Below are positions 49,401-59,318 of a DNA stretch of 64,000 nt, in pieces. The first letter of the stretch is position 1; each line of letters opens with the position of its first letter. The translations under genes and the position numbers were made by a program. Under the pieces are notes generated by a model, which was not told the origin of the DNA, made no database searches, and worked only from the letters and a program-made list of their open reading frames with translations. The stretch comes from Halichondria panicea (taxonomy: Eukaryota; Porifera; Demospongiae; Suberitida; Halichondriidae): positions 5,806,839-5,870,838 of the forward strand of contig NC_087383.1 of NCBI RefSeq assembly GCF_963675165.1, read 5' to 3'.

Positions 49401-52400
49401 CACAGTAAAAATACATTCGTTATATACAGTAACATAAAACATGTTAAATGAAACACATGCATATTTTGAAATTTCATGTAGAAATGACATACATTTCTGT
49501 CATTCAAACTAAAATACGATGATTCATCTCATAATTATATAATTATAACATTATTAGTGTTTTTGCTGTTTAAAGAGCATGGCATACTATAGTCACACAT
49601 CCATCACACACTAAGATAATATTTTTATATCCACACAACACGCTAATTAACTGCCAGGTACGGCGGGTATATTTCAAGGGTATAAAAATGTTCGCGGTTT
49701 TCGCTCATTCAGCATGTACTACAAACATTTACCCAGAAATTTAATATCACATGCATGCTGCAACAAGCCTGCTATTCCGCGTAAATTAAATCCATGAAAA
49801 CCTTTCTAACGGTCGTTCTGTGAAAGATACCCGCATACACAAAGATGAAGTCATAAAGAGCTTCAATGTTGGGTTAGCGTACGATCGATGCCTCGGGTAT
49901 AATTATATTATCTGGGTTGTACACTTGCAACAGGAAATTTAAAAGATTGTGTCCAAAATAATAAAGCATCGGCAACTTGCTGGTTGCTAATCATGTATGT
50001 GTCAAATCCCCGGACATGTACTGCACATGCTGTATCAGCTATAAACTAACTTACCATTGACAGCCACGTTGTGCTCCATGATGAGGTACTTGATAGTGTC
50101 TAGGTGCCCCTCTCTGACTGCCACTCCCAGTGGAGTTAGTCCATCACTGGTCACAGCGCCTATAGTGGTGAGTCAGAGGTCAGAGTTGTGGAAGTGTACG
50201 TGACAATACCTGATAGTATAGTGATAATGGAATAGATACGTACAAACGAAATCTAGTTACTACAGTAGAACCTCGCTAATCCGAATAGAGCCAGACTAGA
50301 ACCCATTCGAATATAACGGCTATGCTCTATAGCTTTCAATCTGAATAGCTAGTGATGCTCACTGTTAATGAGAGCTCTTCAGATAAACAGTAATGATTTT
50401 TAGCTTCGGGGGGGTGCTTGAGCACGTACCCAGAGCCTATTGGTAGATACGCTACTGGGGAAAAAAGAGTTTCAACGTTGGGTTAGCATACGATCGATGC
50501 CTTGGGTGTATATAGTATCTGCGTTGTACACTTGCAATAGAAAATGTACAAAAGATTGTGTCCAAAATAGTATTAAAGCATCCACAACTTACTGGTTGCT
50601 AATCATAGATGTGCCAAATCCCCTGACATGTACTGCACATGCTGTATCAGCTAACTGTATACTAACTTACCATTGACAGCCACGTTGTGCTCCATGATGA
50701 GGCACTTGATAGTGTCCAGGTGCCCCTCTCTGACTGCCACTCCCAGTGGAGTTAGTCCATCACTGGTCACAGCTCCTATAGTGGTGAGTCAGAGGTCAGA
50801 GTGTACGTGATATTTAATGAAAGTACAGTGATAATGGAATAGATATGTACAAACGAAATCTATTTACTACAGTAGAACCTCCCTAATGCCAGACTAGACC
50901 CCATTCGAATACATGAAATTTCCAGATTAACGGCTATGCTCTATAGCTTTCAATCTGAATAGCTAGTGCTGCTCACCGTTAATGAGAGCTCTTCAGATAA
51001 ACAGTAAGTTACAGTAATGATTTTTAGCTTCGGGGGATGCTTGAGCACGTACCTTGAGCCTATTGCTAGATATATACGCTACTGGGGCATGCACATAATG
51101 GAGCAATAAATAATCAGCTAATGTAACCAAGCCTTCTTATTGAACACCTATAGCTTCCCTGTCCCATACTCCACTTACCCAAATATACTCACAGTAAGTG
51201 GTGTACCCAAGACATACACAATGAGTTATGGAGGGCCTAACATTATTTTGATCATTAATATTGTTGAGACGTACACACTTAATGGGGAGGTAGAAAGGTC
51301 ATTAACAATCAGTGTACAAAGATACTCACGCACCATTAATATCCACATTGCACTCATTGATCAGATATCGAACAATTGTTGCGTACCTAAACTTGCAAGC
51401 CAAGAGAAGTCGATTGTTCTCTGGAGAAAAAAAAATATCAAAAGGAGCATCTTTTGCTATAATTATAATCTATAGTCAGTAAAATTAATGACCTCCATGC
51501 ACTCAACTCAGTGTACACCTAATAATGAATCTCACCGTCAACTTTGGTGGTTACATCACCTTCATCGTTCAGTGTCAGCTCTAGGATACCAACTACTTGT
51601 GCAGAATCTGAGGTGAGAACAACAATTGCACTGTGACTATAGCTAATAATTATGTACAGGTTCACAATAACATGTTCAGCACCATGCATGTGTTTATACA
51701 ACACACTGTAAGTTAAGAGTTATAATTATTGGGTGGACTGTTGAGTGGACTATTTCAATACAGCGGTAAATATGTATTGGCTCCAGAAGCTATGTGATAA
51801 TTATGGCTTCATCGCTTTATGTTGTCAAGTAACTTTTAGCTATAGCTTTTTTGGGGGGGTTAGCCTGATCTATATAACATGTCTCACATTCTCTCAACGT
51901 CATCATGCAGACAAGGTAACAGCATACAATTACAGAGAGTCCTTCCAGATAGACACAGCAAAAACACTAGCTTATGTTTTATGAGATGCATCATCGTATT
52001 TTAGTGTTAAAATGACAGAAATTCTATGAAATTTCAAAAGATACGTTTCATTAATTTTGACATGTTTGTAACGAATGTGCATATCTGGAAGGACTCTCTC
52101 CAAGGGCACCCTTGGTTAAATAATAAACAAGGGCGTATACAGAAAAGAGGGCATACAACTCGATATCATGCATGCACCGAAATTCAATATAAGTCGAAGT
52201 GGTACATGCAGACTAAGCTAGAAAGACAAAACGTTGTATGCAGATCGAGAGAAAAAATTAATGTAAAAGAGAAAATGTAAATGCTATAGCTATTATCATG
52301 TTATAGTGTGTTCGATTCTGAATTCTTGATGCGTTCGTGTTTTCTGTACACGCACAGAGGACAGATGGGTTCGACGGGGTAGCAGAGTATAATAGTATGC

Positions 52401-54561
52401 ATGTTCTTTCGAATGTGCCTCCCCATGCAGAAGCCGTTAGCTGCTAGATGCTGAGTTGCATGCCCTCTCCCACCTTCAGCAGTCAATACTTCCTTGATAT
52501 ACATATAATTATAGCTACAACCATAAGCTAGCTATATAGCTCATGATAAACTGACAATTCTTCGCATAATAATTATGGGAAAGCACTTCAATTCGAGTAC
52601 AAAAAACCTGTAGTGCTAAAAATAACTATTAATACGTTTATAATCAAGTAAGTGTTAATTCTACGAAACTACGTAACTTAAAGGTACATCCATTATACGT
52701 ACCTATAATTATAATAATAATAGAAGCTCATTGATCCTTGAGCAGCTGTATTATAACAGCACTCTATACACACACACACACACACAGGGAATAATAACTC
52801 AGTACAACGAATACTACGCTATAATTATCCCTCAGGTGTGTATAATTATGTGTGCAGCAAGGTATACAGTAGTATGTTTGTGTGTGTGTCTGTGTTTATC
52901 TCTTTTTCTGGTATGCCACAAAACACTATAATAATGAAAGCACCGCAGGTGCTGATGCCTCAGTGGAGGTGCCAAAGCTACATAACATAAAGCTAGTTTT
53001 TATACACACATTGATTATAAGTATAATTATATATTATAATGATGAACATCTTTAATTTTGTTGCATGCAATCAACCAAATAGTGGGTAATGATCAACCAT
53101 GATCGATGCCAAAAGTTCAAGTCTGGCTGCAAGTCAGCAGAGCCTTGCAGCTCTCTGCTCACTCTTGCAGCTACCAATAGCTAGCATTCTAGTGCAGAAC
53201 TAACTACTAAGTAGAGTAGTAACACTCGGTGAACAAGTTTTGCTACGGACTCTTCTGAAAAGGCTGCAATGGCATTCCAAGTAAGCAAAACTAGGCATAA
53301 CTCGAGAACGAAGCATTATTTTGCAAATCCACGAACAAGTAAACATGACTAGAAGCCTATAGAAACTCTTACTTGCACTTCATTCATCCTTGAGCAGCTG
53401 TAGCGGTCTATATACACACACACACAGACACACAAACACACTACCGTATATACCTCGCTTGAGGCATGATTATGATACCACAATAATTACTCAATACGTT
53501 TATAATCTCAATTTATGTACTAACACGTACCAAATTGCATTTATTTACTCTATAGACTAAAGGCACTGTATAGCTGAACTTATATTGAGCTCCACCCATG
53601 CATGCCGCATGCAGGAAGTGAATAGCTGAACCCTATGTGACCTTCCATGCAGTTTGCAAAACCAGCATGCATGCAAAAAATTATCTTTCATAACGCGAGT
53701 CAAGCTACTAACTAAAAACTATACTCTCTTAGGTGAATAGCTAGTTCAGTATGCAGCTATAACATGCATGGAGTGCTGAGCTCAACTGGATCTTCAAGTA
53801 AGCTATAATATATATGTAGTAGAGTGAGGCAGGAGGGGTGCTCAAGCACCTCCCTTGCCTACGCCCCTGCTAACTGGATCTATAATAATATTATTATCAT
53901 AGTATTATGTTACAGTTCAGTTTTACAAATCATTTACACCATTTAAATTCGTATTACAAAAACATTCATATTGACCAGGAACTTGGAATAAAAGGACCTC
54001 ATTCATGTCTCACATTCTCTCAGCATGATCAGACAAGGTATAACAGCATGCACACTCTGTGCAGTTAATCCTTTCCCCGTTTTAATTAAAACAAGAAAAT
54101 ACAGAATAAATAACAATTTTCTTTAAAAATTTGTATGTCATGAACCATACATTGAAATGACTTGTAACTATTTCCTACAGGTAGCGCAGACCCCAGAGGT
54201 ATCTTGACACCATCTTCGTTACCTAGCAACTGACCACCCCCACTAATTAGCAATTGTTCACAACTATGTACACAAATAATATTGTATGAGGGCATAGAGT
54301 GGCTAAAGACACTAAATAAGTGTTCTCAATGTTCTCACGGTGACATGGTTCAATCAGGATCTGCAGAAAGTTCTCTGCGAGGTTGTATCAGCAGACGCCC
54401 TTTTCCCGGGAAATGTTTTCTTCACCTACACACAGGTTTACAAGTTCAATGGTGGCTCATGATGTCCACTGCTGTACTAACTAGCCTAAATACAGTTATA
54501 CTGAAGCTATCAAGACTACATATGCTACTCTAGACTTACCAGATCCAAGAAGTTGTTCCAT
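37448..54561 (-). CDS. Ankyrin-Roc-COR-Death protein gene, complete, about 1010 residues
   Basis: Exons on the minus strand: 54561-54540 (MEQLLGS), 51607-51536, 51420-51334, 50775-50671, 50159-50055, 40759-38544, 38381-38300, 37941-37600, then 37449 onward. All junctions are GT-AG and all phases agree. Residues about 30-200 are ankyrin units. The Roc GTPase begins near 210: P-loop GHGGEGKST (217-225), DFAGQE (277-282), and GSHAD (344-348) in place of NKxD. COR follows to about 865. A Death domain occupies about 898-1010. Ankyrin-Roc-COR-Death is the order of DAPK1 without its kinase, so a cytoplasmic GTP-controlled scaffold in cell-death or immune signalling is inferred. An in-frame TGA lies 8 codons before the ATG. 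Further cassette exons in the 9.3-kb intron cannot be excluded. Confidence 0.82.
37600..37941 (-). CDS. Death-domain exon of the Roc-COR gene
   Basis: Acceptor cacctgtag and donor caat|gtgagt. It reads VTLQDLVSRYSLTDEQLNSE, AEYFDGVKIYSSAMGLTPAQ, ECLILWKRHDPFAATHKALL, then LLGLRKDKIADDICQHL. The pattern of six helices, the W in the fifth block and ATxxxLLxxL fit the Death-fold family, which forms homotypic signalling assemblies. The donor leaves a single T. With the next acceptor (37449, GA first) it makes TGA, so the stop is created by splicing. If the intron is kept, the frame adds CEYNQD and stops at 37580. Confidence 0.75.
38300..38381 (-). CDS. Linker exon between COR and Death domain
   Basis: 82 nt, acceptor ctatag and donor gtatac, phase 0 to 1. 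It reads ELAGVAAKETSDDLLPSPRP then TANCPST. It is Pro/Ser-rich, as expected of a flexible linker. Its phase is what lets the large COR exon join the Death exon. Confidence 0.6.
38544..40759 (-). CDS. Large exon: last ankyrin units, Roc GTPase and COR domain
   Basis: 2216 nt, open throughout. It begins GVLLLACKESDTEFVEYLL (ankyrin), then QTPLFHAGNKEIILLLLQHG. The GTPase core follows: VKILVIGHGGEGKSTLIEAM, VLVYDFAGQEVYYSSHAAI and APLIVVGSHADCL. The remaining 480 residues hold the COR-type winged-helix segments, such as KYLFCPALIRLEVDTKVFMH and PLLQRKCSVW-like blocks. Acceptor ccacag at 40760 and donor ctc|gtgagt at 38543. The intact length argues for an active gene. Confidence 0.88.
42107..43228. 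mobile_element. 1.1-kb element with gtcaaataaaagtttccgttccg termini
   Basis: The left gtcaaacaaataaaagtttc is inverted at the right as gaaacttttatttgac, with acgttttacgaacagaa/ttctacgcgaacgttttta inside. Imperfect inverted ends of about 55 bp. No transposase seen. Confidence 0.65.
43699..44035. mobile_element. MITE with taccgtatagcgggtatatttcgag termini
   Basis: taccgtatagcgggtatatt and aatatacccgctatacggta are exact inverses, and the match continues through tcgagggtataaa. About 337 bp, best-preserved member of the family seen at 1834-2031. The bases outside it are also palindromic (gttagc, then gctaac). Confidence 0.85.
44222..44745. mobile_element. Foldback MITE, arms about 130 bp
   Basis: atccgactagaaaaacattt on the left is inverted as aaatgtttttctagtcggat on the right. 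The arms continue through aagcgtggaaacaagaaatc and ccgttacaacgtcaatcaca. Same family as 48380-48851. Confidence 0.82.
45339..46880. mobile_element. 1.5-kb nested element, CCATAGATG termini, TCAGT duplication
   Basis: Left ccatagatgtaggagaaagg and right cctctctcctacatctatgg are inverted and extend to gattggaaacggaagt. TCAGT flanks both sides, and the intact target tcagtcagac is seen elsewhere (inverted at 47888). A frame at 45908-46231 (EYAEEKKTEEYRKILLLS) could not be identified. A relative spans 22411-26053. Confidence 0.72.
47172..47363 (+). pseudogene. Degenerate RecQ-like helicase N-terminus
   Basis: LLKQEGLTLITKQAQALQLL matches LKQDGLTLMAEQAQALKLL of the copy at 58098-57661. After that the Walker A region is unrecognisable (FQHGICMAKSLL where the other has FPTGYGKSLC). 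The DNA still aligns further, as gatgggctagtcggtacagg against atggactacaagctaggtag. It is a decayed paralogue on the plus strand. Confidence 0.6.
48380..48851. mobile_element. Foldback MITE, second copy of the 44222-44745 family
   Basis: attcgaactaaaaaaacatt is inverted at the right as ttttttagttcgat. The arms share aagcgtacaaacaagaaatt and its inverse ttctttgtttcttcgctttt. Confidence 0.78.
50055..50159 (-). CDS. Ankyrin cassette exon of the Roc-COR gene (105 nt)
   Basis: Reads [19 protein letters not shown] then DTIKYLIMEHNVAVN. Phase 1 at both ends. The next coding exon begins AT (40759), so the junction codon is GAT (Asp). Confidence 0.8.
50671..50775 (-). CDS. Ankyrin cassette exon of the Roc-COR gene (105 nt), upstream twin
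   Basis: Differs from its neighbour in the visible protein by one residue (IKCLI against IKYLI). Phase 1 at both ends, acceptor ctatag and donor gtaagtt. Confidence 0.8.
51334..51607 (-). CDS. Two N-terminal exons of the Roc-COR gene
   Basis: 51607-51536 (72 nt) reads SAQVVGILELTLNDEGDVTT then KVD. 51420-51334 (87 nt) reads NNRLLLACKFRYATIVRYLI then NECNVDIN, a shortened ankyrin unit. Acceptors are ctcacctcag and ttttctccag; donors are gtgaga and gtgcgt. Both exons are phase 1 at both ends and fit the first exon (GGATCTG) and the cassettes. Confidence 0.68.
51608..54539. other. First intron of the Roc-COR gene; no gene recognised
   Basis: About 2.9 kb, AT-rich. Includes a copy of the gatgcatcatcgtattttag repeat (51985-52022), short CA tracts (52770, 53416) and a block near 53200-53280 (agtagagtagtaacactc, ttttgctacggactcttctg) that recurs at 59630-59690. 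Confidence 0.5.
54540..54561 (-). CDS. First coding exon of the Roc-COR gene (22 nt)
   Basis: ATG GAA CAA CTT CTT GGA TCT G with donor gtaagtc. Upstream in frame are GEEEALA-type codons and a TGA 8 codons before. The phase matches the acceptor at 51607. This is the only ATG that fits, though a short non-coding first exon further upstream is possible. Confidence 0.6.
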
Positions 54562-55606
54562 CGCAAGAGCTTCTTCCTCAGGCCTTCAGGCTCTATTATT
54601 TTCTAGCTTGAGGTAGCTTTTTATCTAGCTATGATCCCAGTCACAGTCCTCTCACTCAACAAGGCCATAAGCATCGATATTCTCACTGTCTAGCTACTTT
54701 AGAACCTCACTGAGATTGTACTACGAAGATCTTGAAACATTATCAAACGGTTACTTTTCTTTCGACATTACTGTACAAAGCGTACCTCGAGGCAGCATAT
54801 TAAAGATACCATGTGAAAGAGCAGCTCAATGCGCATGTGCTGGTACCTACAGTGTGTGCATAGCTCCAACACAGTGGTCACAACGAATTTTTGAAAATGA
54901 CCACTAGAGTGGCCGTCATATGACGGCTTCAACGGGGAAAGGGTTAAGGTTACGGTACACTGTTCCACCCCGCTCAAATTTGCGTGGGTGTTCAATGCAG
55001 TACACTAGTAAAATGGCTCTCATCTGGCAATGGTCACTTGGCGTCAATTCTAAGCATCAGGAAACCCCTCCTTACCGTATAGTCTGCTGTTTCTTATTAT
55101 ACGAATAAAGGGGCAGGGCGACTCGAAGAGTTTTTCCCAAGAGAGTAAGTTGAAACAAAGTTACGGCCATTTCCAGCTGTTTTTGTAGGCTAATATGGCG
55201 ACTGTAGAGTAGTAACAAGGATATATTTTTTGCTGTAAGGTCTCTATGAACAAGATCTCTTCGAGTCGCCCTCCAGTAAGTCTTTAGGCATCGAATACTG
55301 GTCAGAAAGACAACCTGGAAGCTATGCAGTCAATAAAACTTGACGCTAAAATTTTCAGTTTTTTCCAGCTGACCTCAGACCACTTCATTGGATTATAAGA
55401 CATAGATACTTTTAGCTACAATAATAGCTAGCATTGTTTCATGTTCTCTTTTCATTGATAATCATTGCTAGTTACAAAAATAATGTAGTGATGAGAAATA
55501 AAGAAAATAAATATCTTATGAATTATTCATGAGCAATTAGTATACCGTAACCTTAAGGCCTGGGTCACAGGCACTGATAAGATTTATTCATTGCCTACAT
55601 TTTATG
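54562..55606. other. Upstream of the Roc-COR gene; no feature named
   Basis: Presumed 5' region of the minus-strand gene. There is no clear promoter element. Two blocks of cgactcgaagag/cttcgagtcgccct (55110-55135 and 55258-55274) are inverted relative to each other. Confidence 0.35.
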
Positions 55607-55608
55607 TA

Positions 55609-56850
55609 CAGTGCAACAACCAAAGAGAGTAGATTTTTTTATTTTAATTTTTTTTCACATTTTGTGGCATATCTTCTGAAGTAAAAGTGATATGATCTAT
55701 TTGAGTGCAGGTACTGAAAGTTCAACTATTGGCGCTTCCATTGGACCACCACCTGTTACATCATATGACATCATCACTATGAAATGGCTGTCTGAAGATG
55801 TGTACCTCCAAAAATATGTTAGAAATAGAAGTAGCTTATTAATTTTGTTTAAGTTAAGATCTGAAATTTGTTGTGTATGTACCTGAGTATATTGCTCATC
55901 TTTTGAGCTTCAACAGAAGTCTGGGCTACTAGTAAGTTCTGAGAAATACTGCATTTTGTTGTTTTTTGGTGGCAAATAATTATGTTAGGAATACAACTTT
56001 CAATTTTATGCTAGTTAAGGTCTGATTTTTGAGAAGGATGTACTACAATAGTGTAAAATTCATTTGCACTAACTTACAGGAGCTAAACAAGTCTCTTCTT
56101 TGCTAGAGCGGCCCTTCTTGTCAAAAATGGTGATTTTGCTCCGTTTTGCTACTTTTGCTGACGTATACAATGATATTCATTGATTTGTGACGTCACAAAT
56201 CATCTTGTTATTTGCTACATCCAAAGGTCATGTGATGTCTACCTGTAAATACACAGTTGGTGTTGGTCATTCTATGTCACAGGGGCGTGTCAATTTAGCC
56301 TTATACGTAGCCAAATCGCCCCAAAAGTCATAAAAAGCACTGTTTTTGACAAGATGGGCCGCTCTAGCAAAGAAGAGGCTAGCCTAACTCCTGTAAGTTA
56401 GTACAGATGAAAAGTACACTATTGTAGTACATGCTGCTCAAAAATCAGACCTTAACTAATATAAAATCGAAAGTTGTATTCCTAACATATTTGCCACCAA
56501 AAAACAACAAAATGCAGTATTTCTCAGAACTTACTAGTAGCCCAGACTTCCGTTGAAGCTCAAAAGATGAGCAATATACTCAGGTACATGCACAACAAAT
56601 TTCAGATCTTAACTCAAACAAAATTAATAAGCTACTAACATATTTTCGGAAGTACACATCTTCAGACAGCCATTTTATACTGATGATGTCATGTGATGTA
56701 ACAGGTGGTGGTCCAATGGAAGCGCCAATAGTTGAACTTTAAGTACCTGCACTCAAATAGATCATATCACTTTTACTTTAGAAGATATGCCACAAAATGT
56801 AAAAAATGTGTACCAAAAAAAAAAATCTACTCTCTTTGGTTGTTGCACTG
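55609..56850. mobile_element. 1.24-kb foldback element, arms about 520 bp, TA target
   Basis: The left arm from cagtgcaacaaccaaagaga is inverted at the right as tctctttggttgttgcactg. Inner arm blocks include tgcaggtactgaaagttcaa and gctagagcggcccttcttgt. A unique centre of about 210 bp (56130-56340) contains gtgacgtcac. TA flanks both ends. The arms differ by scattered substitutions, so the element is not brand-new. Non-coding. Confidence 0.85.
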
Positions 56851-56935
56851 TAGATGATGTAGATGATGTAGTGTTAATGAGATTCATAATGTTTATTAAT
56901 GTTATTCATTGCACATGACGTCATAAGGTCTAGTA

Positions 56936-57065
56936 GCCTCGATCCCAGGCCGATCCGTCTCCAATTGAACGCTAGGTCGCCTACTAGGCCTGGTATAGCC
57001 TCGATCCCAGGCCGCTCTTCCTCGAAGAGAGGGCCTGGTATCGACTGTTTGCGCATGCGCCACAT
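56936..57065. repeat. Two tagcctcgatcccaggccg blocks
   Basis: tagcctcgatcccaggccga (56936) and tagcctcgatcccaggccgc (56997), each followed by an inverted ggcctggta. Then comes gcgcatgcgccacatgatcc and an actggggact block like that in the 21007-21738 element. It is the terminal motif of the dispersed family and lies just left of the RecQ pseudogene. Confidence 0.7.
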
Positions 57066-57660
57066 GATCCCCAGAAACTGGGGACTCCGGATAGCACTGT
57101 ATATGCTCAGTAAAACAATGACGTCACAACAAACGGAAGTGGATTGAAGAAAGTGGATAGAAGAAGGTTTCTAGCCCGTGTGATAGCATTCTAATAGCTA
57201 CCCTTAGCCTACTATGTGAACAAAAGACTCACAGCCTGCAACAGTGTGGATAACAATCCTCTGAACGGAGGGGAAGGCTGACAACAGCCTATATGGATAG
57301 GCCACGCCCATCTGACACTAACCTTGGTGAAAGTTGACTCTATCAAAAAGAAATTGCTGCTGTAACTAATACAGCTCTGTCTCTAGCTAGCTAGCTATAT
57401 AGCTCTGTGTCTGACTTTTAATATGAAGAGTATTCTTCGTCTATAGTAATTATGTTATTCAGGATATAATTCGGGTAAAAATTCAGTTTAATGGAAAACA
57501 TTACGGGAATATTATCCAATAATTTTGCGCATGCGCAAGCAGTCAGTAGCAGGCCTAATAATTAGGCCTTGTGAAGGAGGCTAGGCCTGGTATTGATTGT
57601 ATTTGGGTGTGATCTGGGCGTGGTTTTTTAATACATAAAACAAAATAAATTGACTCTGTG

Positions 57661-58098
57661 TTACAACAAAAAATGAATCCTCCAACAGTGGTCTTCAACA
57701 ACAGCCTCTGGGGCAGTATACAGCAGGAAATACTTCCCAGAAGACACTTCTTTGGCAGTGGCAACCAAATCTTTGTCGATTCCTTTATTGCAACTGAGGA
57801 TGGCAGCAGAAACACCTCTATTGTTTAGACTCCTGACCTGGTCAATCATGAGTCTCATGATGAGAGATACAAGGGGAGACAAGAACAACACTTTTGTCAA
57901 CAGGAGGAGCCTTGGTCCTACCTAGCTTGTAGTCCATTAAAAAGGGTAGCAACTGATATAGCAGAGAGACTTGCCATACCCCGTTGGGAACCAGATAAAC
58001 ACGTCCCTTCCCTCAAACAGTAGCTTGAGAGCCTGGGCCTGTTCTGCCATGAGAGTGAGGCCATCTTGCTTCAAACAAGACAACGCGTTGCATGCCAT
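57661..58098 (-). pseudogene. RecQ-like ATP-dependent DNA helicase, N-terminal part, frameshifted
   Basis: ATG at 58098 gives MACNALSCLKQDGLTLMAEQ, then AQALKLLFEGRDVFIWFPTG with Walker A PTGYGKS. A 2-base insertion near 57958 breaks the frame after SLCY. Another shift near 57890 precedes SPLVSLIMRLMIDQVRSLNN, which also has a small duplication, and YTAPEAVVEDHCWR. The copy stops before motif II. In intact RecQ proteins this part binds ATP and begins unwinding. The truncation and shifts show a dead copy. Confidence 0.72.
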
Positions 58099-59257
58099 AG
58101 CTAGCTAGCTGTAAATTGAGAACATGACACGGAGCTACATTACTGTAACTTTTACGGGAGTAAAATGCCTCTACGTACACCTTTAGTATTACAGAAAAAA
58201 GCAGGAAACAAAATGTGAAGAATCTCTGCTTTAGTTTCCGGTTCCTGCCAAGCTAAAACTATTATAGATTATCTTTGCATGGCAACAAATTAATACGGCG
58301 GACTTAGAGTAGCTGTTTAGGCCCTCAAAAGATAGAATATGTTGTTATGATTATGTTTCATTGATGGGAAGTAAAAATGTCTAAAACTTTCTTAGCTATG
58401 CTAGCTTCTTTAGCTCTGACAGCCACTCTAGAGGTAGGCTATTTTGTGTATCTCAAGAATACAATAACTCCTACTCTTCCCATCAAGGATACCAGTACCT
58501 AGCTATGAGATGTTCATCTAGCCTTGTTTTTGAAGCTTGATCTTGGCATCTTCAACGCCGTATTTGCAGTTCTCTTTCTGAAAGTGGCGTGACGTCATCA
58601 CCATTTATGGGACTAATTAGCATAATTGAATTAAGCTAATTAGTTTTTTGGAAAAAGAAAACATTGAGCTTCATTTTGGATCATCATCCACTGTATATTG
58701 CAGCAGTATGAACATAGTGTAAATTTTGGTGTTGAAATCTGGACCCGGGCCTTAAGTGCGCAGAGCAGAGAGTCCTTCCATATGGATATCACCAGCTATC
58801 ATGCACTGTACAAGCTAACTAGCTCATAGATAAACGAAATTAGCTAAATCAATTAACTAATAACCTTCGGAAAAGCACTTCAATTAAAGCCTGCAGTTGA
58901 GCATGCGCTTAAAATAAATATACGCTTATAGTCGAGTAAGCGCTAATAATCCAGTTTCTACGGTATTATGTAGACACCCCTTTCTTGTGAAACAATCAAA
59001 GCGCATTGCAAATTATTTACCTCTTCTATAATTATTATAACACTCTAATACTTTTGAGCGAAAGCAAAAACATGGCGAGAGGCTTGCAACACTAGTTGTA
59101 ACTGCATGTATATACATGACTGAGATTGTTTGTAATAGTCTGCTAGTATACAGTATAGCTTCATTGGCATTGGCACGGCATTATCACCTGCGGTGTTTTC
59201 ATGAGCACATGCACGAGCACATGCACATAGAAGGGGCAACACCAGCGAAAAAAATTC
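58099..59257. other. No gene; scattered repeat fragments
   Basis: 58200-58260 (ttcctgcca, aagaatctctgctttagttt) is an inverted relative of 44088-44145. The block aaagcacttcaattaaagcc near 58863 recurs near 52575. No convincing exon. Confidence 0.4.
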
Positions 59258-59318
59258 ATCCAATGTGGGGCTCAAACCCATGATCCTCAGTCTGATGCTC
59301 TACCGACTGAACTTGACT
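59258..59318 (-). pseudogene. tRNA-Lys-like pseudogene lacking the anticodon loop
   Basis: The minus strand contains TCAGTCGGTAGAGCATCAGA (A box and D arm), then CTGAGGATCATGGGTTTGAG and CCCCACATTGG (B box GGTTTGAGCCC and T arm). In tRNA-Lys a stretch of about 7 bases including the anticodon separates CAGACT from the complementary TCTGAGG; here it is missing. The acceptor stem is not intact. It is either a decayed tRNA gene or the head of a tRNA-derived SINE. Confidence 0.65.

Larger units (their letters stand above)
40760..50054. other. 9.3-kb intron of the Roc-COR gene, filled with mobile elements
   Basis: No ankyrin-like exon was found in it. It holds elements at 40881-41708 (a gtttatgacagt-bounded repeat with a hairpin around actacgagggcgtaagccc), 42107-43228, 43699-44035, 44222-44745, 45063-48150 and 48380-48851. 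A truncated gcgggtatatttc MITE lies near 49663-49850. The RecQ remnant at 47172 is in the sense opposite to the host gene. Confidence 0.6.
49857..51080. repeat. Tandem duplication of about 610 bp, each copy with one ankyrin exon
   Basis: 49857-50440 and 50468-51080 align almost throughout: gttgggttagcgtacgatcg, gacatgtactgcacatgctg, the exon itself, and the downstream gagagctcttcagataaaca. The duplication boundary is inside introns, so the extra exon keeps the frame. The copies differ by scattered substitutions and small gaps. Confidence 0.85.
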
